Shown here: positions 12,120-23,774 of the stretch, piece by piece | How the letters are laid out: every line of letters starts with the position of its first letter | How positions within the stretch are numbered: position 1 is the first letter of the stretch | DNA from: Lateolabrax maculatus | Lineage: Eukaryota; Chordata; Actinopteri; Acropomatiformes; Lateolabracidae | Reading direction: 5' to 3' | Length of the DNA stretch: 64,000 nucleotides | Assembly (NCBI GenBank): GCA_031216445.1 | Contig: CM062206.1 | Coordinates: 25,945,501-26,009,500, forward strand | Made by a program: the position numbers and the translations under genes | Notes under the pieces: model-generated | What the model was told of the DNA's origin: nothing | Database searches by the model: none | The model's input: only the letters and a program-made list of their open reading frames with translations

Positions 12120-13498
12120 CGTTTTTTGGACACAGTCTTTTATCCTGCACCTTCATGTATGGCCATTCAAAGCAGGTAGACACTTCTGCTTCCAGATGTG
12201 ATCGTACACATTGTACACATAGACAGATTGCGAAACATTAGGCACGGACATGTAATAAGTCCCACACCACCATACATAGGAATAAGACCTCCAAACTGAA
12301 AGAGAAACAAGACAACTACAAATGATACAGCCCTGACATTTGGACTTCTTTTGCATCTTTTTGTGGTTGTTTTGCATCTCTTTTTTTCTTTCTATTTGTG
12401 ACATTTTACAGGTGCAGCCCAGTTGCCCCCTGACCCCGTCAGGCCCATTGGTTGCAGAAAACCAGTTAGTTTCGAGCTAAACCCGGCCATAAAGGTCAAT
12501 CCCCACCAGCAGTGTTTGTTAAGCATTGCGAGAGTGTTTTATGGATCTGTCACTCGTCCATCTAATGGAACCCTTTTGTAACAATACAAATGTAATGCAC
12601 GTCAAGACGCAGCCCTCCTTGTTTTCCTCAGTCACAGTCAATTTCATTTCAGTTTTTCATTAGTGCGCTTGGTGATGTATAGGCAGACGTTAAAATCACA
12701 CATCTTGTCTATATGTCGCAAATTTAACTATGATGTCAGATCACAGTGAGCTACAGTGGGTTGGGGGGAGGGGGTAAATAATAACAGCACTCATTTTCTT
12801 CCTGTATAACTCTGCTGCAGTCTACTTTAGAATATTAAAATCCACCAATCATAACAATAGTTTTGATGGTATTTCTGACAGAAGTAAGCCCAGTAAAGAC
12901 ATTGTGGCCATGTTTGCACTGATCATAGAGTCTTACAAACATTTGCACTTTTCATGAATCAGCCATAAACACAGTAGCAGAATGAGCTGCCTAACTGTAA
13001 AACAGGCGTTTCTTCTTCTGCTACACTGGTGAGAATATTCCCAAACCTAAGCCCTATATGCAACCATCTACCATGCTGTGGTCTTGCCCAAAACCCGCCC
13101 CTCTGTGGTCATCCTTTTTTGACACCATGTCCAAGACTTATGGCTGTAATATTTTGCCTTCTCCTACAATTGCTATTTTTGGTTTCTCAGTTCTAGATGA
13201 TTCCAATCCCCCTGCTCACTTACAGAAGGCCATTGCCTTTTCCTATCTATAACAGTGGCTAGGCACTCTATTCTATTAAAATGGAAGGATGTATCCCCTC
13301 CATCACACAATGTGGATCAAAGATGTGATGCAGAACATCAAGCTGGAAAAAATGTGATGCACCCTGAACGGCTCCATTAGGAGATTTTGGGACCCATTAA
13401 AAAACAATGTGAATAGTTTACCCGGCCTGGAACTATGAACTCATACCTCATATGCTTAATTATACTATAATTCATGTTTATTTTGTGTTTTATTTTTG
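12120..13498. other. Unassigned noncoding DNA
   Basis: No gene recognised. A G-rich run (GGTTGGGGGGAGGGGG) lies at 12758-12774. Otherwise unremarkable. Confidence 0.45.
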
Positions 13499-13628
13499 TG
13501 AGAACCAATTTGAGTTTTAGACCATGGGAGTGAGGTTATTTTTGGGGTTAAGCAATTAGTTTTAATGGTTAAGGTCAGGGTCAATGAATGTCCTCACAAG
13601 TACAAATGTGTATATGTGTGTGTGTGAT
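13499..13628 (+). repeat. Dispersed 'GTGAGAACCA ... CCTCACAAGTA' repeat, short copy
   Basis: The stretch starts with TGTGAGAACCAATTTGAG and TTTTAGACCATGGGAGTGAGG, continues through GGTTAAGCAATTAGTTTTAATGGTTAAGG, and ends in GTCCTCACAAGTACAAATGTG followed by GT-rich sequence. A longer copy lies at 51105-51350, with the same order plus a GGTTAGG-like middle. It is noncoding. The family is common in teleosts and usually sits next to GT microsatellites, as here. Confidence 0.7.
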
Positions 13629-13940
13629 ATGTCTGTATCTGATGTTGCTGTTGGTTTTGTCTTTTGTTTCCTTCCAATATTCCTTATCTTTCTGTACGTA
13701 TTTGTACCTTGAGATGATAGTTTATGTTAAAGATTGCTAGATGCTAATACTTGTGCACTTGGAGCTGAAAGGGCGTTACTTTTGGGATTTTGAGCATTTT
13801 CCACCAATTACTTTTGCAGTTCGCTCAAAAGATGAGATGGTGACAGCTGATGATTGAATAGAGGTTGGAGTTGGTGTGGACTCAGCTGATGACTGTTGTA
13901 AATTGGGGGAAAGTCTTAAACTGTGCTACACTGTACTGCT

Positions 13941-14300
13941 TTGAGCTAAATGCTAACCTGCTCACAATGACAATTTTAACATGCCAGTTTGCCATACTCA
14001 TCATCTTTGTTTAACATGTTAGCATACTAAAATTAGCAATCTGCACTCAACACAAAGTCCAGCTGAGGCTGATGGGAATGTCAATAGTTCTGCAGGTTTT
14101 GGTCATAAACCAAAGTATTGGACACATTAATATTTTGATCTGATGACGGCGTTGAAGGAAAAGTCAGAGGATCACCAAAGTCATTACAACTTCTGTTGAG
14201 GGGAGCATGAATGAATGTCTGAACCACATTTCATGGCAAACGATCCAATAGTTGTTAAAGACATTTCACACAGAAACCACAAAAATATCAACCTGCTGGT
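13941..14300 (+). repeat. Dispersed teleost repeat, 'GTTAGCATG' family, copy 2 (forward)
   Basis: Runs from GAGCTAAATGCTAACCTGCTCAC through AACATGTTAGCATACT, CAGCTGAGGCTGATGGGAATGTCA, CATAAACCAAAGTATTGGACA, GATCACCAAAGTCATTACAA and ATCCAATAGTTGTTAAAGACATTTCAC. The same series appears reversed at 3185-3700 and as a 3' fragment at 45405-45570. Noncoding, and class unknown to me. Confidence 0.7.
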
Positions 14301-15556
14301 GATAGATAGATATAGAAATAGTCAGAAGATCTAACTTTCTTAGGATTAAAAATTTGGTGACCATAACTGTCTGAATCAAATTTCACAGCAGTTTATCCAG
14401 TTCCACAGCCAGCAGACACTTTTTTGATGTGTGTAGTTGTCCTGAGCTGTTTGCTGCATCGTGCAGAGTAACTGATGTCTAAATATCTTTCTGATACAAG
14501 TTTAAAAACAGTTTTCAGAAGTGTTAGCTTTTAACATCATCTTCTGAAAATTATGCGCTTGGTTGGTTTGATGAACTTGACAACATCCTGATCACAGTCT
14601 ATGAAATACTTGCAGGGTGTATACACAAATCCTCTTGGATACACACACACTCACACACACACACAAGCCCCCTTACATATACACACACATGTATGCATAC
14701 CCTAACAGCAGGATGGTCGTATGCTGCTTTAATCCTGTATCCATGGAGATCAATCTGTCCATCGCCCCAGGGACAAGAAAAGATCAGCCAGCATCTGTTT
14801 CGCAGTACTTCTGTCTGTCTGTTTGTCCATCTATCCATGAGCCCGTCTGTCCGTCAGCCTGTTTCTGCACGGTGCAGTCTGTCTGGAGCAGTTTTTATCA
14901 ACTGCCAACGGAATATTAAAATAACGACCCATGACATCTCTATATCAACAACTGTCCGTTTTGCTAGTCTTTGACGTTAATTGAAACAATACAATCGTAG
15001 TTCAGCTCTGACCAGACTAATAGCTAGTCATGTCAGTGGAATGATGACAAGATGAACCAGACAGTAAGTAAAAGTCGTCGCAGTGAAAACTCCAATGATC
15101 CCTGGGAAATACAGTGCAAAAACACCATAGCCATGAGATTTTATGTCAGAGCATGAAGGGACAAAGGGAAGAAAAGATCTTGAAGATTACCACTTAATTA
15201 CACCTTAAGTTAAATTATTAAATATAAAATAATATGAAAGCTCTATCAGTAGAGTTTAAATGCATATCTGACCTCTTTTTTTAAAACAGGACTAGAGCAG
15301 GCTACACATTCACAACAGCTTTTCAGGGAAGATGAGAGAGAAATGCCTATATTTATGAGATATCCGTCAATATTATATTTCATGATGAAAATGTTCAAAT
15401 GTACAAAATATGCACTTTACATCACAGTTTTGCAAAGCATGCTTCTTTGTTTTTAGGAATGTTGATGTTTATTGTCTACTGTTCCAGGCACAAATGGGTT
15501 TCCATTCCTTTCCGTACATGATAATCATGTAGCTTCCTGAGAGTTGCTTGAGTTGT
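14301..15556. other. Unassigned noncoding DNA
   Basis: No gene recognised. A CA-rich stretch lies at about 14640-14690, and a CTGT/CCAT-rich simple-sequence region at 14810-14850. Confidence 0.45.
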
Positions 15557-15704
15557 GTAATCCATCACAGTGAGCATCAAGTCTGCATTCATTTTTGTGA
15601 TGCAAGACAATGCAGAGTTTTCAGATCAATCTGCTCTTAAAGTGCAGTACCACACAAAAATTGTCACAATCAATTTCGACTTGGTGTTCACTGTGATGGA
15701 TTAC
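15557..15704. mobile_element. Inverted-repeat (MITE-like) element, 148 bp
   Basis: The left arm at 15557-15582 (GTAATCCATCACAGTGAGCA then TCAAGT) and the right arm at 15679-15704 are reverse complements at 24 of 26 positions. The interior of about 96 bp keeps weaker complementarity (a TTTTTGTGxxG motif on one side and CACAAAAATTG on the other), so the whole can fold back. It encodes nothing. I could not see a clean target duplication, so the superfamily is undetermined. Confidence 0.6.
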
Positions 15705-16449
15705 AGAAGTGAAGCAAGTTTCAAGACTCTGCAAATAGATTCTCACACCGTACAGAAATGAATGGAAACAAATAGTTGCATGGACCAGTAGTTGCATCAC
15801 TGCCACCTGTGGATCAGTGGAATAATGTTCCAATGCTTAAATAGAGTACTAGATTTAATCAGCTGCGAACATGACATCATTTCCTGTAGCCCATGAGACG
15901 ATTACGCCATACTTTGACTGAAGATAAACATGAAAATCACCAGTTGCAAGCTTTTGGTGGCACGACATAAACATACAGTTACAGTAAAGTGTGTCTGTGT
16001 CCATCTTTTTGTCCAGACTGATCTTTGCGTTTCGGTAATGCATTATCACTTTTATTCCTCAAATTACTGCAACCCAGATAGATCCATCACTCTACTTTTG
16101 TTTCCCAACAAGTCAGAGGAGGAATGAAGGAGATGAAGAATGAAGATGCTGAAGGAATGTGTATGGGCTGTAGGAGACTGTGCCGCACACTGGGACCATT
16201 TAATACTGAGTTATGTCTGAGTGAGGGAGAAAAGAGCCGAGTGAAATATGGAGAGGCAGCCGGAGGTGGGCCGAGAGAGGGACAAATGGAAAAAAGACAG
16301 ATAGACAAACTGAGAGGCTGAGAGAGTCTCGCTCTGTCTGATTCTGTATCTCTGTCTTCATCAGTCTCTATCCGTCCATCTCTCCATCTGTCTATCTATT
16401 TATATCACATCTCTCCATTAGGCTCTCCCTCCTGTCCCTCATTTCACTT

Positions 16450-16494
<45 letters not shown>

Positions 16495-17945
16495 TAGAAC
16501 AGATTGAATGTGTGCAAATAGCTGCCAACACATATGTAACAAAGATCCTTCAGCAGACCAAACATGTAGCTGGAGATTCTGCTAAGATTTCTTCACACTC
16601 AATGCAATGGTATACAATGGTGCAAGAGTAATGATGGACCTTATGAACCCACGTTAAAGAATAGTTCCTGCTTGGTTACACTTTTTTATTTAATGAATAA
16701 AAAAAATTCATTTTCATTAAATGAATATACATAAGCACACACTGTAAAACACAATAATGTAAATGTAAGTACGATATTCTTAATGTTTATTGATGTACAT
16801 GTCAACAAGGATAACTCCTCCTGTGAAGCCTCCATAACCGGTTTATACACAGTCATTGAAAATAGACTTTAAAATCTAATCACAAAAGAATATAAGAACA
16901 TATGAAGGGTTCATTTGCAAAAACAGATATCTTTGTTTTCTGCACTCAAGGGAATATTAATCAAACTGGTGTTAGTTTATTCATTTAAAAATTGCACATT
17001 AACTCTTCATATTGAGGTTGATAACAGTTAATAAATGCTTTATAACACACTTTAAGGATAAGTGTATGTGTGTAATTATATATCAATCATTCATGAACTG
17101 CTTGTACACCAGTTTTGCTCTACAGGGGAGAAAATTACATTTACGGCTACATTATGGTGTGTTATAAACCAACCACCTAGAATGTTAATATACTGCTTAA
17201 GTCTTTATAAGGGGCGTAGAAATAGCGCTATCTCCAGTTTATTCCACCTTGGGTGTAATTTTTGGCCATTATTCCTATCAGTATTAATACCATTATACTT
17301 ATAGGGTCAATTGCTGAGATATCACAAAGCAGCAACATAACTAAAAATGGGAAAGACACAAGAAACATGAGCAGTCAGACGAACAGAGTGACCCCAAGGT
17401 TAGTCAAGTGAGTCTATGGCTACAAACCATAGGATTGATTCTGAAAGTTTTCGTCTGTTTTTTGTCCCCTCTTTTCTTTCATACTTACTATTAGTTGTTT
17501 GTTATTTAAATGTTCTTTAACCTTTAATGTAATGTGTTGTACAATTGTTGTATCTTCTGTAGCGATGATGTGATGATGATGAAGAAATCTCCGCTGACAC
17601 CGACTTAGTTGTATAAAATGACCCAAGTGAAGGCCACAAGCCAAAGTGCATTGGTCTCTCAGTAAATCTGTTCTTTGAACTATGAATGTTGCTGGAGTTC
17701 TGAGCCCCCAGACCAATTTTCTCTGTTTGGCACCCATTTTCAGTCTGACCTCCAAATAAGGTGGTTTAGGTTATCTGGATGAACCGTTTTCTTATTAGTG
17801 ATGTCGCCATGTTCCCAGACCTCAGAAATCTCTTTGATGAGTACAATGTGACCATAGCTGACAGAAATGATCAACACTGCTCTGAAAATAAAACCCAAAA
17901 CAATCAAACCTGACTTAGATCTGACATCAGCTCTGGAATAAGCTA
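15705..17945. other. Unassigned noncoding DNA with CA microsatellite
   Basis: No gene recognised. A pure (CA)n run lies at about 16452-16491, preceded by TCTCTC/TCCATC simple sequence at 16330-16440. The rest is AT-rich. Confidence 0.5.
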
Positions 17946-19444
17946 CAGCGCATCCGGAAAGTATTCGCACGATTCACTTTTTCCACATTTTGTTATGTTA
18001 CAGCCTTATTCCAAAATTGTTTAAATTCATTTTTTTCCTCAAAATTCTACTCAAAATACCCAACAATGACAAAGTGAAAAAAGAAATTCAAATTTTTGCA
18101 AATCTATTAAAAATAAAGAATGAAAATATAACACGTACATAAGTATTCACAGCCTTTGCTTAATACTTTGTTGAAGCACCTTTGGCAGCAATTACAGCCT
18201 ATTTTGGGGCAGTTTCTCCCATACTTCTTTGCAGAACCTCTCAAGCTCCATCTGGTTGGATGGGTATGGTCGATGAACAGCCATTTTCAGATCTCTCCAG
18301 AGATGTTCAGTCGGGTTCAAGTCTGGGCTCTGGCTGGGTCCCTCAAGGACATTCACAGAGTTGTCCCCAAGCCACTCCTTTGTTATCTTGGCTGTGTGCT
18401 TAGGATTGTTGTGCTGTTGGAAGATGAACCTTCACCCAAGTCTGAGGTCCAGAGCACTCTGGAGCAGGTTTTCATCAAGGATCTCATATCAAGGTCTCTG
18501 TACAATGCTGCATTCATCTTTCCCTCGATCCTGACTAGTCTCCCAGTTCCTGCCTCTAAAAACATTCTCACACAATGATGTGTGATGCCACCACCATGAT
18601 GAGCCTGGTTTCCTACCGACATGACGCTTGGCATTCAGGCCGAAGATATAATCTTTGTTTAATCAGACCAGAGAATTTTGTTTTCTCATGGTCTGAGAGT
18701 CTGTCATGTGCCTTTTATCGAGGAGTGGCTTTTGTCTGGCCACTCTACCATACAGGCATGCTTGGTGGAGTGCTGCAGAGTCCTTCTGAAAGGTTCTCCT
18801 CTCTTCACAGACCATCGGGTTCTTGGTCACCTCTCTAACTAAGGCCCTACTCCCCCAATCGCTCAGTTTGGCCGGGTGGCTAACTCTAGGAAGAGTCCTG
18901 GTGGTTCTTAACTTCATCCATGTACGGATGATGGAGGCCACTGTGCTCATTGGGACCTTCAGTGCTGCTTGTACTCTTCCCCAGATCTGTGCCTTAATAC
19001 AATCCTGTCTTGGAGGCCTACAGACAATTCCCTGGACTTCATGGTTTGGTTTGTGCTCTGACATGTACTGTCAACTGTGGGATCTTATATAGACAGATGT
19101 TTGACTTTCCAAATCATGTCCAATCAACTGAATTTACCACAGGTGGACTCCAATCAAGTTGTAGAAAAATCAAGGGTGATCGTTGGAAACAGGATGCACC
19201 TGAGCTCAATTTTGAGTGTCACGGCAAAATCTGTGAATACTTATGTACATGAGATTTTTTTGTTTTTTATTTTTAATAGATTTTCAAAAATTAAAAAAAA
19301 AAAACGTTTTTCATGTTATCATTATGGGGTATTGTGTGTAGAATTTTGAGGGAAAAAAATGAATTGAATCCATTTTGGAATAAGGCTGTAACATAACAAA
19401 ATGTGGAAAAAGTATAGCGCTGTGAATACTTTCCAGATGCACTG
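17946..19444 (-). mobile_element. Tc1-type DNA transposon, full length (1499 bp), inactive
   Basis: Both ends are present. The left end is CAGCGCATCCGGAAAGTATT at 17946. The right end, read on the minus strand, is CAGTGCATCTGGAAAGTATT and finishes at 19444. Each is flanked by TA (17944-17945 and 19445-19446), the hallmark target duplication of the Tc1/mariner superfamily. The inverted repeats are long, roughly 210 bp on each side (to about 18156 and from about 19232), and both contain TTTTTCCACATTTTGTTATG and a second AAGTATTCACAG site nearer the transposase, consistent with an IR/DR-type arrangement with inner and outer transposase sites. The single gene between them, on the minus strand, is broken (see the next entry), so the copy cannot move by itself. 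Confidence 0.93.
18170..19064 (-). pseudogene. Tc1-like transposase (decayed)
   Basis: This is the minus-strand gene of the Tc1 element at 17946-19444. The frame opens with ATG at 19062-19064 and runs 133 codons to 18663. It carries the N-terminal paired-like DNA-binding part, with a recognisable helix-turn-helix segment (AALKVPMSTVASIIRTW, residues about 34-50), an RPAKLS-like linker (here HPAKLSDWG), and ALVREVTKNPMV. The frame then breaks. A second open piece at 18383-18634 carries the central GTGRLVRIEGKMNAA block that precedes the second catalytic Asp region in this family. The DDE catalytic core is not continuous in any one frame, and the 3' third is not open. A working family member would have about 340 residues in one exon. 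Confidence 0.85.
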
Positions 19445-19446
19445 TA

Positions 19447-20685
19447 AATAACAGTTTGATGTGTTTGACAATGAAGTAGAGACATTATTTATAGAGTTCC
19501 AAATTAAAATGACAAATATAGGAATAAAGACATCATTCACATAGCTACTTAAATTTTTTTCAGCTGTGGCATGATGAATTGCCTCAATGGGTTCGGTTAT
19601 ATTAGCTTTCTGGTACAATATTATGGAAATACAATAAAAAGCCATACATGTATTCACTTCATACAGGTTGTGTATTTGCTGCTGGTGTGCTGGCTGTGGT
19701 AACCGTATGCTTTTCCATTCAGCAGTGGTATGCCAGAAGCAGGCAGTCAAGGTTAGCGGACATGTAGTATGATGTCCTGCTCTACTTTTAAAGGGTTCTG
19801 GCAAGGTTACATCTGCACACTCCTTCTCTAAACAAGCACCACACTGACTGAATCAAACATGGTTCATAGCCATGCTTAGCAGTCTTGTACACCCCAGTGT
19901 GACAAAAAACAACCTGTGAGAGGTATACAAGAAATAATTTTTTGTGTACATTGCACAATACAAACAAAATAATGCATGGAATTAATCTAATTTCTGTGAA
20001 TAAATTAGATTAATTCCATGCATTGTCGTGCTCATCAGTTCATTTAATTTAAAAACTACTCATAGTTTCTGTTTTAGTTCCAGGCCCTGGTTTTTGTATG
20101 TAGACAAGTGGGTTAGCTTTATTTTCGAGCTGCAATGGTAGCGATCGAGTAGTCGATCAACAGAAAATTTATCAACACACATTTTGTTAATCAATTTATA
20201 AATGTAAAATAATTAAATTACTTGATTTCAATTATAGTTTTGGGGAAGTTATGTGGTTAAACTATTTTTTGGCAAATTACGTGCCAAGAAATAGACATTA
20301 TTTATAGAGTTCTAAATTAAAATACATGCACTATAGCTAGCGTCCCTAGCTGTAGTGCAAATCGCCAGATGCGATCAATGAGCACATGTTGTGGTTTTGG
20401 TCTGTTAACTGGCTTGATGTTTTCAAACCTTACAACGTCACTCTGAGGACAAGACTTAAGGAAGCTGCCTTCAGTCACTGCACCTGACCGTAGATCATCA
20501 AGAAATAGTTCCAGCACGTAACTCCTCCTAAAACCAAAAAAAAAAATGCCCTTGGTACATTTTCATTTGTGTACAGGTTAAACAAATAAGATAGAACATG
20601 CTGATTAGTGCACTGTAGAGGTGTTGGTGAGTGTATTTTTGAAGGCAGTCTATTTACCTTGCTTCCTGTTTATGCTAAGGTTCAA
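19447..20685. other. Unassigned noncoding DNA with hairpin
   Basis: No gene recognised. The stretch contains the perfect hairpin at 19971-20024 (listed separately) and otherwise AT-rich sequence. The words ATTATTTATAGAGTTC and AAATTAAAAT occur both at 19482-19510 and at 20298-20322, so this stretch also has a short direct repeat. Confidence 0.5.
19971..20024. repeat. Perfect 23-bp hairpin with 8-nt loop
   Basis: The arm AATGCATGGAATTAATCTAA plus TTT at 19971-19993 is exactly repeated in inverted form at 20002-20024, with the loop CTGTGAAT between them. A perfect match over 23 bp in AT-rich DNA is unlikely to be chance. It may be a recent fold-back duplication or the core of a small palindromic element. 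The stem is too short and the sequence too simple for me to call a microRNA precursor. Confidence 0.9.
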
Positions 20686-21738
20686 GAGATTCAAGATTCC
20701 TTTATTGTTACATCCCATTATAAAGGTAAGAGAGTAAAATTTGGTTTCCTCTCCTTGACATTGCAGCAATAATACGTAATATAGATAATGTGTAATGTGT
20801 AGTGTGCGTGCACTGCAAATGTGCATTGTCTGCATGTTTGTGTCTGTTTGTGTATGCACAGTTAGTCTGAGTGTTTAAATGAGTGTGTTGTCACAGGCAG
20901 GCAGGCAACAGTTAGTGTGTATTGTTCATGAGCCTGGTTACCTGGTGGAAAGACGTGTCTGCAGGTCCAGGCTTTAAGGCTGCTGTACCGCTTGCCAGAC
21001 GGCAGCAGCTGAAACAGTCTGTGGGGTGGCTGGGGTCCTTAATAGTCCTGCGGGCTTTACTGGCACACTGTCCGCTGTTTAGGTCCTGGACGGAGGGAAG
21101 CTCACATCCACTGATTTGCTGGGCTGTCCACTTGACCCCCTGCAGCGCTTTGCGGCTGAGGGAAGAGCAGTTCCCGTACCACACAGTGATGCATCCAGTC
21201 AGGACGCTCTCCGCTGTGCCTCTGCAGATGGCCCGCAGGATCATGGGCCCCATGCCAAAATTTTCCAGTCACCTGAAGTGAAAGAGGCAATGCTGGGCCT
21301 TTGTGATGTGGACACTGAGAAACTTCTAGTTTCTGACTCTCCCTGCAGTAGTCCCACTGATGGTCCAGCCTCTCTCCTCTCCTCCTGTAGCCCCCAATCC
21401 ACTCCTTGGTCTTAGCGATATCGAAAGAAAGAGGTTGCTCTACTGGCACCACTGCGCCAGGCTGTTGACCTCTCTCCTGCAGGCCATCTCGTCGTTGTTG
21501 GTATTCAGGCCTATCACTGTCGAGTACAGGAAGGGCTCAGAATATAGCCCTGGGGGGCTCCTGTGTTGAGGAGCACAGATGCTAGAGCCCATCCTCACCA
21601 CCTGGTGTCGACCCAACAGTCCAGGATCCAGCTGCACAGGCTGCAATTGAGTCCTGGGTCCCTTGCTTGGGGTCCAGTCTGTAGGAAACTATAGGGTTAA
21701 ATGCTGAACTATAATCTACAAACAGCATCTTCACATAA
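20686..21738 (-). pseudogene. 5'-truncated LINE relic (C-terminal reverse transcriptase and 3' tail)
   Basis: Read on the minus strand, the piece begins near 21738 with a KMLFVDYSSAFN motif (21690-21730), which is reverse transcriptase motif A of a CR1/L2/Rex-group LINE. It continues through KTKEWI (about 21400-21415) and ends with a 113-codon open segment at 20912-21253. That segment contains the typical C-terminal block (SVLTGCITVWYGNC, KALQGVKWTAQQI, LASGTAAL). A 3' untranslated part follows, and the end carries an ATTCAAGATTCCTTTATTG-type tail (20690-20708 on the plus strand). The motifs lie in different frames, so the gene is frameshifted and dead. The YxDD catalytic block is absent or lost in a deletion. 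Clade is unresolved between Rex and L2/CR1 groups. Confidence 0.8.
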
Positions 21739-22432
21739 GAGAATGACCAAATGTGGGTGAACCGACCCTTTAAAAGCAAAAAATAGCAGTGAGCTGGTAG
21801 GAAATGTTGGTAAACATAGGCTCCATTGGGTTCTATAATCAAATCAGGGAGTGTATCTTTAAACAGGTCAGTCAGTGATCTGTGTAAGACCACATTTATA
21901 ATCTGCTTTACCAATTCTGCCAGATACTGTGTGACAATCCGTAGCAGGGTGATAACAGGCGCGGCTGCCCTCCCTCTTCCTTCGACGTGGGAATATGATT
22001 GTATTGTAATATTCCTGCCGAGTTATCTGCCACACCGCTGCTTTTCATTGCACCTAAATTATTGTCCTGTGTGTTAAATGCAAGACCCTGATTGTAATGG
22101 CTGCCTCCAACTGTTTATTGGCAGGCTCTATGACGGCAGTGCACACACACATACACACACAAGCCACTATCTCTTTCTCTTCCACGAATACACACGCAAA
22201 CACAAATTGATAGAGTTGTGCGAAGGCAGACACACACTGCTGCAGACAGCGGCATTAGCAGCGGTAGCTCATTAGCATATAAATGTGCTCCTGTTTGAGT
22301 GCATTGTGTGGTGGTTGTGTGTGGAGAATGTGGCTGAACTTGTGCAGAGTTAATATGCATGTCAGGGAGACTTGGAGATGATAGTGTTCTTGGTAAATGT
22401 TGTGCCAATTGCAGATCGATCAGTGAGATAGA

Positions 22433-22454
22433 CCCCCCCCCCCCCCCCCCCCCC
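22433..22454. repeat. Poly-C tract (22 nt)
   Basis: An uninterrupted run of 22 C. The complementary strand is a G run able to form G-quadruplex structure. Runs like this are often miscounted in sequencing, so the exact length is uncertain. Confidence 0.95.
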
Positions 22455-22639
22455 TTCCTGACATTAATTACACATAAACCACCAACCATCTGCCACCACT
22501 TAAGGCAACTGACCTCCTGACTTGGAGACTTGGCACGCCACTGTAACAAGTAAAATAATGCAGTATTCATTCAGTATAACACATAAATGGTGTGAGAAAT
22601 GTGAAAATAGAACAACATTCTAATGTTGCACTTAATAGA

Positions 22640-22698
22640 CAATGAAAACAGGCTGTGACTGGCTAGTAGTCACTAGCCAGTCACAGCCTGTTTCATTG
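22640..22698. repeat. Near-perfect 27-bp hairpin with 4-nt loop
   Basis: The left arm at 22640-22667 (CAATGAAAACAGGCTGTGAC then TGGCTAGT) pairs with the right arm at 22672-22698 over its whole length, with a single bulged A. The loop is AGTC. The arms contain a balanced base mix, so the match is not a by-product of simple sequence. Its origin (MITE core, inverted duplication) is not determined. Confidence 0.92.
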
Positions 22699-23482
22699 TT
22701 AAATCACAAGTTATAACTCTAAATACATCCACTGGCCTGTATGTTATCCTTATAACAATCAAATAGGACTATTGCACACAGTGCTATGAGAGGATGTTAA
22801 CTAACAGGCTAACAGTAATAATAATTATTATACATATATATGTTAACTTTTGCTAACAGAGATGAGAGTGTGTAGGTTAGCAATATGAAGTTTCTAGCTG
22901 CACTTTTTAGTGTAAGGTTATACGAATAGAAAAAACAGCACCCAGCATTGTGTTTTTATTTTTTTTATTTTTTTTGCAGGGCTTGAATCAAGTTCACTAA
23001 GTGATATGTGTGTGTGTGTGTTTGTAGTGTTAAACGCTAGTATTTACATGGAGCCTTTTAATCCACCAATAATCTGATTAAGACCTGAATCAGTGATCCA
23101 CTGCAGCTTCCTAACACGGCACTCTTTATAAGGGGTTTATACATTGTAATTGATGGTTTTATTAATGTTAATATATACTATATACGTATACATATAATGC
23201 TTCATAGATTACTTATTTATAAGCACGCCTTATTGTTAAATTGTGAAAAATCCCTTTGGCTGTTGTTTATCCTCCTACAGCATGATTTACATTTAATAAC
23301 ATTGTATTAATGGAGACTTGCCATGTTTTTTGTTTTTTTTTACAACCTGGCAACCCTAAAGTTGCTCTTATTAATGACTTATAACTGATCTAAAAGCATC
23401 ACTATTAATAATGTTATTAGTTACAGCTTATGAACCCGGAGCTTTAAAGTACATCTTGGCCTTGGAAAGTTGAGAAAACAGT

Positions 23483-23774
23483 CTCACTACAAGGTCCGTT
23501 TAGAAGCTGTTGTCACATGATCGTACCCTTGGGATTTCCATTTTTAGAAGCACTTTGGCTTAAAAGCTGAATACTAACAAATACAATACTGAATGGACCT
23601 TGTGGTGAGATGATGGTGTTTTGTCAACTTTTGTTTCCAAGGACATCAGGTCTGTGGAACTTTAAAGGCACTTTTGAACATGTCCAAGACAACTGAGAAA
23701 ACTCCATCTGCTGACGATGATCATGTGATATGACCAAAGGAGCTAAAGCCCCTATCAATGGACCTTGTGGTGAG
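23483..23774. mobile_element. Inverted-repeat (MITE-like) element, about 292 bp
   Basis: The left end CTCACTACAAGGTCCGTTTAG and the right end (minus strand) CTCACCACAAGGTCCATTGA form an imperfect terminal inverted repeat. A second matching pair lies inside: TCACATGATCGT on the left and TCACATGATCATCGTC on the right when reversed. A third copy of the terminal word in direct orientation (TGGACCTTGTGGTGAG) lies internally at 23594-23609. A related sequence is at 32386-32662. No coding capacity. No clear target duplication seen. Confidence 0.55.

Larger units (their letters stand above)
21739..23482. other. Unassigned noncoding DNA
   Basis: No gene recognised. The first bases after the LINE (21745-21775, GAATGACCAAATGTGGGTGA then ACCGACCCTTTAAA) resemble the short 'GGTTCACCC' word found in many fish repeats. 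A poly-C run and a hairpin are listed separately. AT-rich microsatellite-like stretches occur at 22810-22845 and 23165-23200. Confidence 0.45.

Noticed and set aside
19322..19804. 160-codon minus-strand frame
   Set aside because: It starts outside and ends inside the right inverted repeat of the Tc1 element and has no transposase motif.
20922..21415. Plus-strand frames of 119 and 99 codons
   Set aside because: They lie antisense to the minus-strand LINE relic, which shows family motifs; these are shadows.
22115..22570. 151-codon minus-strand frame
   Set aside because: It is carried by the poly-C tract (poly-Gly when read in reverse) and CA/GT-rich sequence; composition is low-complexity.
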